The translations under genes and the position numbers were made by a program. This document shows, one piece after another, positions 26,687 through 34,464 of a stretch of DNA of 55,822 nt. The stretch's first letter is position 1. Every line of letters begins with the position of its first letter. The notes below the pieces were generated by a model. The model was not told the origin of the DNA and made no database searches. It worked only from the letters and a program-made list of their open reading frames with translations. The stretch is taken from contig DATFUZ010000041.1 of the NCBI GenBank assembly GCA_035260545.1, positions 1 through 55,822 of the forward strand, read 5' to 3'. The DNA comes from DATDDB01 sp035260545. Lineage in GTDB: Bacteria > Pseudomonadota > Gammaproteobacteria > Burkholderiales > Gallionellaceae.

Positions 26687-28204
26687 TCAGGAATCGCGCC
26701 CGGAATGGGAAATCGACGACACCGAGGTGGCGCGGCCGCGCGACTTGCGTGCGACGCGGGCGCGGTGATGGTGGTGACGACGGTAGTGGTGTCCCACGTA
26801 GCCGCCGCCCGCGATGATCAGGCGCTGCCCTGGCCGGATCAGGGTGCGGCCATGATTGCGCCGCTTCAGCGCGGCGACGCTGATGTGGTAGTGGTGGGCG
26901 ATGACGCTCAGCGATTCGCCGTGGCGCACGATGTGAATCAGCGCATGGCCATCGCCCAGCGTGGGCGCCAGATGCATGTTGAAGGCTTCAAACTCGTGGT
27001 TGGGGTCGTCGTTGGTGGCCGGCACCAGCAGCTTCTGGCCGTTGGCCACCCGGGTGCCTGGCAGCAACCCATTGGCTTTGCGCAGCTTTTCCTCGGGAAT
27101 GCTGAAGCGGGCGGCCAGCTTCGCCAGCGATTCGCCTTTCCTGCTCTGGTAGGCCTGCCAGGTAACCAGCGGCTCGTCGTGATGCTCCAGGTTGGCTTCA
27201 AACTGGTCGGCGTTGGCCGCAGGAATCAGGATGCGGGTGGAATCGTCGTTCAGGATCACCGGGCGGCTGTTGCCCGGGTTCAGCGCCTTGAAATCGTCTA
27301 GCGACATGCCGGCCATCTGTGCGGCCAGGCTTACGTCGATATGGTGTGAGGGGATGATCGCCGCGAAATAGGGCTGGTTGGGGATCTCGTTCAGCGAAAT
27401 GCCGAAGGCGGCCGGGTCGCTGATGATGTGCTTCATGGCAATCAGCTTGGGCACATAGTTGCGCGTCTCGCGCGGCAGCCTGAGGTGGGCGAAATCCGTC
27501 GGCCTGTGGTAGCGGCGATTGCGCCGCTGCGCATGTTCCACGCAGCGCTCGCCGCAGTTGTAGGCGGCCAGCGCCAGTTGCCAGTCGCCGAATTCATCGT
27601 GCAGCGCCTGCAGGTAGTCCAGTGCGCCGTTGGTCGCGCTGATCACGTCGCGACGGCCGTCGTGCCACCAGTTCTGCTTCATGCCGTAATGGCGGCCGGT
27701 GGAGGGAATGAACTGCCAGATGCCGGAGGCATTGGCCACCGAATAGGCGGTGGGGTTGAATGCGCTTTCGATCATGGGCAGCAGCGCGATTTCCGTCGGC
27801 ATGCCGCGCCGCTGCACCTCGCGCACGATGAAGTACAGGTAGAGGCGGGCACGGTCGGACATGCGCGCCAAGTAATCCGGCTGGCTGGAAAAAAAGCGTT
27901 CCTGACGCGCCACCAGCGGCGAATCCAGTTCGGCCATGCCGAAGCCGTTGCGGATGCGCTGCCACAGACTGGATTGCGGCAAGCGGCCATCCAGCGTCAG
28001 TTGCACCTTGTCATCGTCCTTGCGCGCGCGCGGCTGCGAAAGGATGCTGGGCGGTGTTTCGGCAAAACTGATGCTCAAATGGCTATCCATGGCCAGCATG
28101 CTGCCTGCAGTGGCATCTTGCGCCAGGCCTGTCGTGGGAAATGCAGCCACCAGCAGCGCCAGGGCAGCACGAAAACCGAATGAAAACTGGTTGTTCTTGG
28201 TCAT
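26687..28204 (-). CDS. mltD: Membrane-bound lytic murein transglycosylase D with two LysM repeats
   Basis: A 505-residue periplasmic lytic transglycosylase that cleaves peptidoglycan glycan strands. It has a signal peptide (residues 1 to about 29). The SLT catalytic domain is at about 115-260 with catalytic Glu146 in MIESAFNP, then ASGIWQFIPSTGRHYG and ALAAYNCG. Two LysM carbohydrate-binding repeats follow at about 350-400 and 425-470. The signal peptide has no clear lipobox, unlike E. coli MltD. The extreme C-terminus (about 470-505) is a basic His/Arg-rich tail (HHYRRHHHHRAR) that is not part of the usual family architecture. The gene points away from the hemerythrin gene. Confidence 0.93.
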   Translation of the reverse strand: MTKNNQFSFGFRAALALLVAAFPTTGLAQDATAGSMLAMDSHLSISFAETPPSILSQPRARKDDDKVQLTLDGRLPQSSLWQRIRNGFGMAELDSPLVARQERFFSSQPDYLARMSDRARLYLYFIVREVQRRGMPTEIALLPMIESAFNPTAYSVANASGIWQFIPSTGRHYGMKQNWWHDGRRDVISATNGALDYLQALHDEFGDWQLALAAYNCGERCVEHAQRRNRRYHRPTDFAHLRLPRETRNYVPKLIAMKHIISDPAAFGISLNEIPNQPYFAAIIPSHHIDVSLAAQMAGMSLDDFKALNPGNSRPVILNDDSTRILIPAANADQFEANLEHHDEPLVTWQAYQSRKGESLAKLAARFSIPEEKLRKANGLLPGTRVANGQKLLVPATNDDPNHEFEAFNMHLAPTLGDGHALIHIVRHGESLSVIAHHYHISVAALKRRNHGRTLIRPGQRLIIAGGGYVGHHYRRHHHHRARVARKSRGRATSVSSISHSGRDS

Positions 28205-28452
28205 TGCTCAGGACGTTGTTGTTTGAGGTTGTTGGGAACAGACTTCGCGCGATGTTACAGCAGGACAGTGATTCAAGTCAAGAAAATAGCAATAGGACAA
28301 AGGGTTGCGTCGTTATTTTCTCAACATGGTGTAGATCGGCATGAATTGTACCGTTCGTCGACAAAGGCGCTTTTAGGGCGCATGTTGCGCACTGTTGGCT
28401 AGAATTGGCGCGCAAATCCCGGGGGAAGACTTGATAGGCCACAATGTCATTG

Positions 28453-28481
28453 TTGTCTTATAGCCACATAAGGTAGATAGT
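28453..28481 (+). promoter_or_regulatory. Candidate promoter of the bacteriohemerythrin gene
   Basis: TTGTCT (28453-28458) and GATAGT (28476-28481) are spaced 17 bases apart, each matching four of six consensus bases. Transcription would start at about 28488. Confidence 0.4.
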
Positions 28482-28487
28482 TATTGC

Positions 28488-28499
28488 TATCCCGGGATA
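28488..28499. promoter_or_regulatory. Palindrome TATCCCGGGATA at the predicted hemerythrin start site
   Basis: A perfect 12-base palindrome falls exactly at the predicted transcription start. GTTAT (28480-28484) and ATAAC (28497-28501) form a second, overlapping inverted repeat. It is a candidate repressor site or 5'-end hairpin. Confidence 0.45.
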
Positions 28500-28548
28500 A
28501 CATTAATCTGCAGTACATGCGGATTCATTGATTTCCCTGGAGGTGAAA

Positions 28549-29061
28549 ATGGCAAACGAACAACTGGTGAATGAGGAAGTCTTCTTCAAGTGGTTGCCCG
28601 AATATAGCGTTAATATCAGAACCATAGACGCACAGCACCAGGAATTGGTCAATATCCTCAACCGCCTGTTCATCGCCGTCGCCAACCGCGAAGGCGAAAA
28701 GGTCATCGCGGGCATACTCGATGCCCTGACCGATTACACGCGCACCCATTTTGCGCTGGAGGAACGCCTGATGGAGCAGGCGAAATACGAGTATCTGGAA
28801 GCGCACCGGCAGGAACACCGCAAGCTGATGGACGAACTGGACCGCCTGAGCAGGAAACACCTCGTCGAGGACAAGCCGATCTATTTCGAGATGCTGGGGT
28901 TTCTCAAGGGCTGGCTCAAGGATCACATCCAGGGCGTGGACAAGCAATACAGCGTCGCCCTGCGGCAATCCGGCTTTGCCGTGGACGCCTGGGAGCGGCA
29001 GGCCGCCGCCGAATTCGACGCCATGGTGGAAAAGACCGGGCGCTGGTGGAAAGTGTGGTAG
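28549..29061 (+). CDS. Bacteriohemerythrin (O2-binding di-iron protein)
   Basis: A 170-residue single-domain hemerythrin, likely cytosolic, that binds O2 at a di-iron site for storage, delivery or sensing under low oxygen. All seven expected ligands are present: His30, His67, Glu71, His86, His90, His126 and Asp131 (motifs HFALEE, HRQEH, HIQGVD). After the core comes an about 35-residue C-terminal extension ending RWWKVW. GGAGGTGAAA directly before the ATG at 28549 fixes the start. A degraded copy lies at 14584-14982. The gene is followed by a perfect 12-bp hairpin (29081-29109). Confidence 0.95.
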   Translation: MANEQLVNEEVFFKWLPEYSVNIRTIDAQHQELVNILNRLFIAVANREGEKVIAGILDALTDYTRTHFALEERLMEQAKYEYLEAHRQEHRKLMDELDRLSRKHLVEDKPIYFEMLGFLKGWLKDHIQGVDKQYSVALRQSGFAVDAWERQAAAEFDAMVEKTGRWWKVW

Positions 29062-29080
29062 CCGCCTGATCTGCTGCTGC

Positions 29081-29109
29081 GCATGCGCCCGCGGCCGGCG
29101 GGCGCATGC
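29081..29109 (+). terminator. Hairpin after the hemerythrin gene
   Basis: GCATGCGCCCGC (29081-29092) and GCGGGCGCATGC (29098-29109) form a perfect 12-bp stem with a 5-base loop, 20 bp after the stop. No U-run follows. Confidence 0.5.
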
Positions 29110-29302
29110 AATCGCAACGCCTTCCGGCCCTCCCCGTAGATATTTCTTTATTTTCAATAGGGTTGCCGTCCGGCTCGGGATGCCAAATTCAGCCCCGTGG
29201 CGGCCAAGCGCCCCTCGAGCTACTCCCAACCCGGCTGGACGACTGTAAAAATGCCGCCAAATCGCCGCATTCCGACCCTGAGCCGCCGCGATGTATTACC
29301 CA

Positions 29303-29333
29303 ACTAGACTTCTCAGTCTAGTCTGGGCATAAT
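29303..29333 (+). promoter_or_regulatory. tetR promoter with perfect palindromic operator
   Basis: ACTAGACT-tctc-AGTCTAGT (29303-29322) is a perfect 8+8 palindrome. It overlaps the -35 (TAGACT, 29305-29310) and spacer of a promoter whose -10 is CATAAT (29328-29333, 17-base spacing). This is the expected layout for autorepression by the TetR-type protein encoded next. Confidence 0.75.
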
Positions 29334-29340
29334 CTTGCCG

Positions 29341-29925
29341 ATGGATGGCATGAGCAATCGCGAACGTCTGCTGGCAGCGGCGAGGGAGGTCTTTCTAGAG
29401 CATGGCTACGGCGCCAGCGTGGACATGCTGGTGCACCGCGCCGGCGTGGCGCGGCAGACCTTCTATAACCATTTCCATACCAAGGAAAGTCTCTTCGCCG
29501 AGGCGATGCGCCATTGCGTGTCCGAGATGCTGGTGCCGCTGGAGGAGCACACCGGGGATGTGCGCAAGACCCTGCTGGAGTTTTCGCGCGCCTACCGCGA
29601 GCGGGTCCTGGGACCGCAGAGCATCGCCAGGTTCCGCATCATCACGGCGCAGGCGCCGCGTTTTCCGGAGCTCACCGGGGAGGATTATGCGCAAAGCCTG
29701 GGGAAGATGCTGAATCGGGTAGGGGAATTCATGCGCGTGGCGATGGATGAAGGCCAGTTGCGCAGTGGAGATCCGGTTTTTGCCGCCGAGATGCTGCTTT
29801 CCATGCTGGCTGGCATGGAGCGGGCGCGCCTGCTGTTCGGCGTGACCAATCCACCGCACGACGAGGCGCAGCGGGTGCGGAATATCGTGGACGGTTTCCT
29901 GCGGATGTTCGCACCCGTCGACTGA
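29341..29925 (+). CDS. TetR/AcrR-family regulator of the RND efflux operon
   Basis: A 194-residue repressor with an N-terminal helix-turn-helix (about residues 9-55: ERLLAAAREVF, GVARQTFYNHF) and a C-terminal ligand-binding domain with FLRMF at the end. It probably binds the palindrome at 29303-29322 and represses itself and the downstream pump until an inducer binds. In-frame starts are TTG 29335, ATG 29341 and ATG 29350; none has a clear ribosome site. The predicted transcript starts at about 29340, so the ATG at 29341 could be leaderless. The gap to the adaptor gene is 154 bp. Confidence 0.92.
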   Translation: MDGMSNRERLLAAAREVFLEHGYGASVDMLVHRAGVARQTFYNHFHTKESLFAEAMRHCVSEMLVPLEEHTGDVRKTLLEFSRAYRERVLGPQSIARFRIITAQAPRFPELTGEDYAQSLGKMLNRVGEFMRVAMDEGQLRSGDPVFAAEMLLSMLAGMERARLLFGVTNPPHDEAQRVRNIVDGFLRMFAPVD

Positions 29926-30005
29926 GCGCGCCGGAAGAACTGAGGCCGTGCGCTGGCACCTGCGCAATCGCCGCCGAACCGGCGCAGTGCCGAAGAAGAA
30001 TTGGT

Positions 30006-30062
30006 CGAAACAATGATGAGCGGGCAGAACAATGAAGAATGGCCAGAACAATGAAGAACGGG
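30006..30062 (+). repeat. Three tandem 19-nt repeats before the efflux adaptor gene
   Basis: Copies at 30006-30024, 30025-30043 and 30044-30062 share the core AACAATGA. Copies 2 and 3 are nearly identical (CAGAACAATGAAGAA). They end 17 bases before the adaptor ATG, inside its 5' leader. Confidence 0.8.
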
Positions 30063-30079
30063 TGCGAGGGAAGATCAGA

Positions 30080-31261
30080 ATGAAGAATCGTAATTTCAAC
30101 GGCGGTGTGCTGACCGCCACCGCGCTGGCGCTGGTGCTGGCGGGATGCGGCGGCAAGGAGGGCAAGCCCGCTGCGGGCGCCATGCCCGCGCCGGAGGTCG
30201 CAGTGGTCACCGTGGCGCCTGCTCCCGCCGAGCTGACGCAGGACCTGCCGGGCCGCCTGGAGGCCTATCGCACCGCCCAGGTGCGCGCGCGCGTCGACGG
30301 CATCGTCGAGAAGCGTCTGTTCCGCGAGGGCTCCGACGTCAAGGCCGGGCAGACCCTGTACCTGATCGACCCGAGCACCTACCGCGCCGCCTATGCCGCC
30401 GCACGCGCCGCCGTAAGCGCGGCGGCGCAGGTGCGCGACCGCGACAAGCAGTTGCTGCAGGTGCAGGCGGTGAGCCAGCAGGACTACGAAACAGCAGTCA
30501 CCAGCCTGCGCCAGGCGGAAGCCGCGCTGGCCAAGGCCTCGCTTGACCTCGGCAACACCCGGGTGCCCGCGCCGATCGCCGGCCATATCGGGCGCGAACT
30601 GGTCACAGTGGGCGCCCTCGTCGGCCATGGCGACGCCACCCCGATGGCGCTGATCGAGCAGCTCGATCCCATCTACGCGAACTTCGTGGAAGCAGGCGCC
30701 GACGAGTTGCGCCTGCAAAAGGCTTTTGCGTCGGGGCAACTGCAGCGCGCCGGCGCCGCCACAGTCGAGCTGGTGCTGGAGGACGGCAGCGTCTATCCCG
30801 AGAAGGGCAAGCTGCTGTTCACCGACAAGATGGTCGATCCCTCCACCGGCAGCATCGCCATCCGCGCCGCGTTTCCCAATCCAGCGCACCAGTTGCTGCC
30901 CGGCATGTTCGCCACCATACGCTTTCCGCAGGCACTGGCCGAACGCGCGATCAAGGCGCCGCAGCGCGCCGTGCTGATGAATCCCCAGGGCTCGTACGTG
31001 CTGGTAGTAAAGGATGACGGCACGGTCGCGCCGCGCCCGGTGAAACTCGGCCCGATGGCGGGTCCGGATTTCATCGTCGAGGAAGGGCTGCATGAAGGCG
31101 ACCGCGTGATCGTCGATGGCGTGCAGAAAGTGCGCCCGGGCATGTTCGTCAAGATCGTGTCGGCGCAGCCGGAAGCTGGCGGCGTGTCCGGCGCGAACCA
31201 GCACGCAGACGCGGCGCATGGCGAGGACAGTACAACCCGCCACCACGCGCAGGGGGAATAG
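30080..31261 (+). CDS. RND efflux periplasmic adaptor lipoprotein (AcrA/MexA-like)
   Basis: A 393-residue membrane-fusion protein joining the inner-membrane pump to the outer-membrane channel. The lipobox LAGC gives lipidated Cys23. The barrel-sandwich halves (LPGRLEAYRTAQVRARVDG and LDLGNTRVPAPIAGHIG) flank a short helical hairpin, followed by the beta-barrel and membrane-proximal domains, as in the AcrA/MexA subgroup. The start at 30080 gives a proper signal peptide, with GAGGGA upstream. The in-frame ATG at 30032 arises from the tandem repeat and would spoil the signal. Its stop TAG overlaps the GTG start of the pump gene by one base. Confidence 0.94.
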   Translation: MKNRNFNGGVLTATALALVLAGCGGKEGKPAAGAMPAPEVAVVTVAPAPAELTQDLPGRLEAYRTAQVRARVDGIVEKRLFREGSDVKAGQTLYLIDPSTYRAAYAAARAAVSAAAQVRDRDKQLLQVQAVSQQDYETAVTSLRQAEAALAKASLDLGNTRVPAPIAGHIGRELVTVGALVGHGDATPMALIEQLDPIYANFVEAGADELRLQKAFASGQLQRAGAATVELVLEDGSVYPEKGKLLFTDKMVDPSTGSIAIRAAFPNPAHQLLPGMFATIRFPQALAERAIKAPQRAVLMNPQGSYVLVVKDDGTVAPRPVKLGPMAGPDFIVEEGLHEGDRVIVDGVQKVRPGMFVKIVSAQPEAGGVSGANQHADAAHGEDSTTRHHAQGE

Positions 31262-34200
31262 TGCTCGCCAAATTCTTTATCGACAGGCCCATTTTTGCCT
31301 GGGTAATCGCCCTGCTCATCCTGCTGGCAGGCGGGCTTGCCTACAAAGAGCTGCCGGTCACGGCCTATCCGGCGGTGGCGCCGCCGCAGCTCGCCGTCAA
31401 CATCACCTATCCCGGCGCATCGGCGCAGGTGGTGGAGAACTCCGCTGTCACCCTGATCGAGGATCAGCTCAACGGCATCGAGCACCTCAAGTACATGGAG
31501 TCGTCGTCCGAAACCAATCGCGGCACCATCACCCTGACTTTCGAGCCCGGCACCGACCTCGACCTCGCCGCCGTCGACGCGCAGAACCGCCTGCAGACCA
31601 CCACGCCGCGCCTGCCTTCCGAGGTGCAGCGCGCCGGCATCACGGTGACCAAGTCCGCGCGCAACTTCCTGATGATCGTCGCTCTGATCTCCCCGGACCA
31701 CAGCCGCGACAGCGTCGCCCTGGGCACCTATGCCGCGACCAACGTGCTCGACCACCTGCTGCGCGTACCGGGCGTGGGCGAGGTGATCCAGTTCGGCACC
31801 CAGTACTCCATGCGCATCTGGCTCAAGCCGGACCGGCTCTATGCCTACAACATGTCGCCCGGCGACGTGACGCGCGCGGTGAGCGCGCAGAACGTACAGC
31901 TCGCCACCGGCGAACTCGGCCAGTTGCCCGCCGCGCCCGGACAGCAGCTCAACGCGGTGATCGTCACCCGCGGCCAGCTGAAGACGGTGAAAGAGTTCGG
32001 CAATATCGTCGTGCGCGCGAACCCCGACGGCTCGACCGTGCACCTCAGGGACGTGGCGCGTATTGAAATGGGTGCGGAGGATTACACCGTCGCGGCCCGG
32101 CTCGACGGCCAGCCCGCGTCCGGCATGGCCATCCGCCTGCTGCCCTCCGCCAACGCGCTGGAAACGGCCGACGCGGTCAAGGCCAAAATGGCCGAGCTTG
32201 CCAAGCAGTTCCCGCCCGGAATCGGCTGGAAGGTGCCGTATGACACCTCCAAGTACGTGAAGGTCTCGATCCGCGAAGTGGGTGAAACCCTGCTGATCGC
32301 GCTGGTGCTGGTGTTCCTGGTGATGTATCTGTTCCTGGGCAGCCTGCGCGCCACTTTCATTCCCGCCATCGTGGTTCCGGTCGCGCTGACCGGCGCCATG
32401 GTGGGGCTGTATTTCTTCGGCTATTCGATCAACATCCTCACGCTGTTCGCCATGGTGCTCGCCATCGGCATCGTGGTGGACGACGCCATCGTGGTCGTGG
32501 AGAACGTCGAGCGCATCATGTCGGAAGAGGGACTGCCGCCGCGCGAGGCCACGCGCAAGGCGATGGGGCAGATCTTCGGCGCGATCATCGCCATCTCGGT
32601 GGTGCTCTCCGCCGTGTTCGTGCCGATGATCTTTTTCGGCGGGTCGGTCGGGGTGATCTACCGCCAGTTCGCCGTCACCCTGCTGCTCACCATGGTGTTC
32701 TCGGTGCTGATGGCGCTGACGCTCACCCCCGCGCTGTGCGCGTCGCTGCTGAAGCCGATGGCGCATGGTGCGCACCAGCGCGGCTTCTTCGGCTGGTTCA
32801 ACCGCCAGTTCCAGCGCACTTCGCTGGGCTACCAGAGCGGCGTGGCCCGCGTGCTGCGCTGGTCGACACGCACTCTGCTGGTCTACGGCGTGATCGTGCT
32901 CGCCATGGTGGGCATGCTGCGGGCCCTGCCCACGAGCTTCCTGCCCGAGGAGGACCAGGGCTATTTCATCACCCTCATCCAGTTGCCGCCGGGCGCCTCC
33001 ACCGAGCGCACGCAGGGCGTGTTGTCCAAGGTCGAGCAGTATTATATGAAACAGCCGGAGGTGCACCATGTCATCGGCGTGCTGGGGTTCTCCTTCTTCG
33101 GCCGCGGGCAGAATGCGGCGACCGCCTTCGTTCCGCTCAAGGACTGGAGCGAGCGCACCGCGCCGCAGAATAACGTCACCGCCGTGGTGGGGCGCGCCTT
33201 CGGCGCGCTGTCGCAGATAAAGGACGCGATCATCTTCCCGGTCAACGTGCCGCCGATACCCGAACTGGGCGCGGTCGGCGGCTTCGACTTCCGCCTGCAG
33301 GACCGTTCCGGCGCGGGGCGCGGGCGGCTGCTTGAAGTGCGCAACATGGTGCTGGGCATGGCCAGCAAGAACCCCGTGCTGACGCAGGTGCGGCCGCAAG
33401 GGCAGGAACCGGCGCCGCAACTGATGCTGCAAGTCAACCGCCTCAAGGCCCAGGCCATGGGTGTGGACATCGCCGAACTCAACGACACCCTGCAGTCTAC
33501 GCTGGGCACCAACTACATCAACGACTTCGTGCTCCAGGGCCGCGTGCTGCGGGTGCAGATGCAGGCCGAGCCGCTCAGCCGTTCCACCATCCGCCGCCTG
33601 CTGCGGCTGCCGGTGCGCAACGCGACCGGCGGCATGGTGCCGCTGTCGGAATTCTGCACGGCGGTGTGGGAGGTGGCGAGCCCCAAGCTGGACCGCTACA
33701 ACGGCCTGCCGGCGATGCAGATCTCGGGCAAGCCGGCGCCCGGCCACAGCACCGGCGAAGCGATGGCCGCGATGGAGCAGATCGCCGCCAAGCTGCCGCC
33801 GGGCTTCGGCTATGAGTGGTCCGGAATTTCCAACGAGGAGCGCGCATCCGGCAAGCAGGCGGTGGCGCTGTTCACCCTGTCCGTGATCGTGGTGTTCCTC
33901 AGCCTGGCCGCCTTGTATGAAAGCTGGTCAATACCGGTCGCCGTGCTGCTGGTGGTGCCCATCGGCATACTGGGCGCGCTCGGCGCGGTGTGGGGGCGCA
34001 ACCTGTCGGCGATGACCCTGCAGTCGCACACGCCGCTGCTGTCAAACGACGTTTACTTCAAGGTGGGCCTGATTGTGATCATCGGTTTGGCGGCGAAGAA
34101 CGCCATCCTCATCATCCAGTTCGCGCGCGAAATGCAGCACCAGGGGCATGACCTGGTCTCGGCCACGGTCGAGGCCTGCCGTCTCCGGCTGCGCCCCATC

Positions 34201-34464
34201 CTGATGACCTCCATCGCCTTCATGTTCGGCGTGCTGCCGCTGGTGATTTCCTCCGGCGCCGGCGCCAACGCGCGCCATGCGCTGGGCACGGGGGTGGTGG
34301 GCGGCATGCTGGCCGCCACCGCCATCGCCATCTTCATGATTCCGGTATTCTTCGTCACCGTGCGGCACATCTTCCCCGGCAAGCGCGAGCCGCACCACGG
34401 ACAGACGGATGGCGGGGGGCAGACGAAGGAAGGATCAGGCCCGGAGGAGAAAGACCATGTATAA
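31261..34464 (+). CDS. RND multidrug efflux pump, HAE1 family (AcrB/MexB-like)
   Basis: A 1,067-residue proton-driven inner-membrane pump with 12 membrane helices and two large periplasmic loops. The proton-relay Asp pair in TM4 (VVDDAIVVVENVERI) falls at residues 407/408, the same numbers as in AcrB, showing near-gapless family alignment. The N-terminus LAKFFIDRPIFAWVIA and the C-terminal AAKNAILIIQFA segment are also canonical. Multidrug or solvent export is expected; the substrates are unknown. The start is GTG, coupled to the adaptor stop (TAGTG). The last eight bases overlap the outer-membrane factor gene. Confidence 0.96.
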   Translation: MLAKFFIDRPIFAWVIALLILLAGGLAYKELPVTAYPAVAPPQLAVNITYPGASAQVVENSAVTLIEDQLNGIEHLKYMESSSETNRGTITLTFEPGTDLDLAAVDAQNRLQTTTPRLPSEVQRAGITVTKSARNFLMIVALISPDHSRDSVALGTYAATNVLDHLLRVPGVGEVIQFGTQYSMRIWLKPDRLYAYNMSPGDVTRAVSAQNVQLATGELGQLPAAPGQQLNAVIVTRGQLKTVKEFGNIVVRANPDGSTVHLRDVARIEMGAEDYTVAARLDGQPASGMAIRLLPSANALETADAVKAKMAELAKQFPPGIGWKVPYDTSKYVKVSIREVGETLLIALVLVFLVMYLFLGSLRATFIPAIVVPVALTGAMVGLYFFGYSINILTLFAMVLAIGIVVDDAIVVVENVERIMSEEGLPPREATRKAMGQIFGAIIAISVVLSAVFVPMIFFGGSVGVIYRQFAVTLLLTMVFSVLMALTLTPALCASLLKPMAHGAHQRGFFGWFNRQFQRTSLGYQSGVARVLRWSTRTLLVYGVIVLAMVGMLRALPTSFLPEEDQGYFITLIQLPPGASTERTQGVLSKVEQYYMKQPEVHHVIGVLGFSFFGRGQNAATAFVPLKDWSERTAPQNNVTAVVGRAFGALSQIKDAIIFPVNVPPIPELGAVGGFDFRLQDRSGAGRGRLLEVRNMVLGMASKNPVLTQVRPQGQEPAPQLMLQVNRLKAQAMGVDIAELNDTLQSTLGTNYINDFVLQGRVLRVQMQAEPLSRSTIRRLLRLPVRNATGGMVPLSEFCTAVWEVASPKLDRYNGLPAMQISGKPAPGHSTGEAMAAMEQIAAKLPPGFGYEWSGISNEERASGKQAVALFTLSVIVVFLSLAALYESWSIPVAVLLVVPIGILGALGAVWGRNLSAMTLQSHTPLLSNDVYFKVGLIVIIGLAAKNAILIIQFAREMQHQGHDLVSATVEACRLRLRPILMTSIAFMFGVLPLVISSGAGANARHALGTGVVGGMLAATAIAIFMIPVFFVTVRHIFPGKREPHHGQTDGGGQTKEGSGPEEKDHV

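Larger units (their letters stand above)
28205..28548. other. 344-bp divergent intergenic region (mltD / hemerythrin)
   Basis: No gene is seen. The right third holds the hemerythrin promoter and palindrome listed separately. The left part is AT-richer than its surroundings and must contain the mltD promoter, but I cannot fix its hexamers. Confidence 0.5.

Noticed and set aside
30793..33747. 984-codon minus-strand frame across the RND pump gene
   Set aside because: The composition is that of an antisense shadow, with no recognisable fold, while the plus strand is an unmistakable AcrB homologue.
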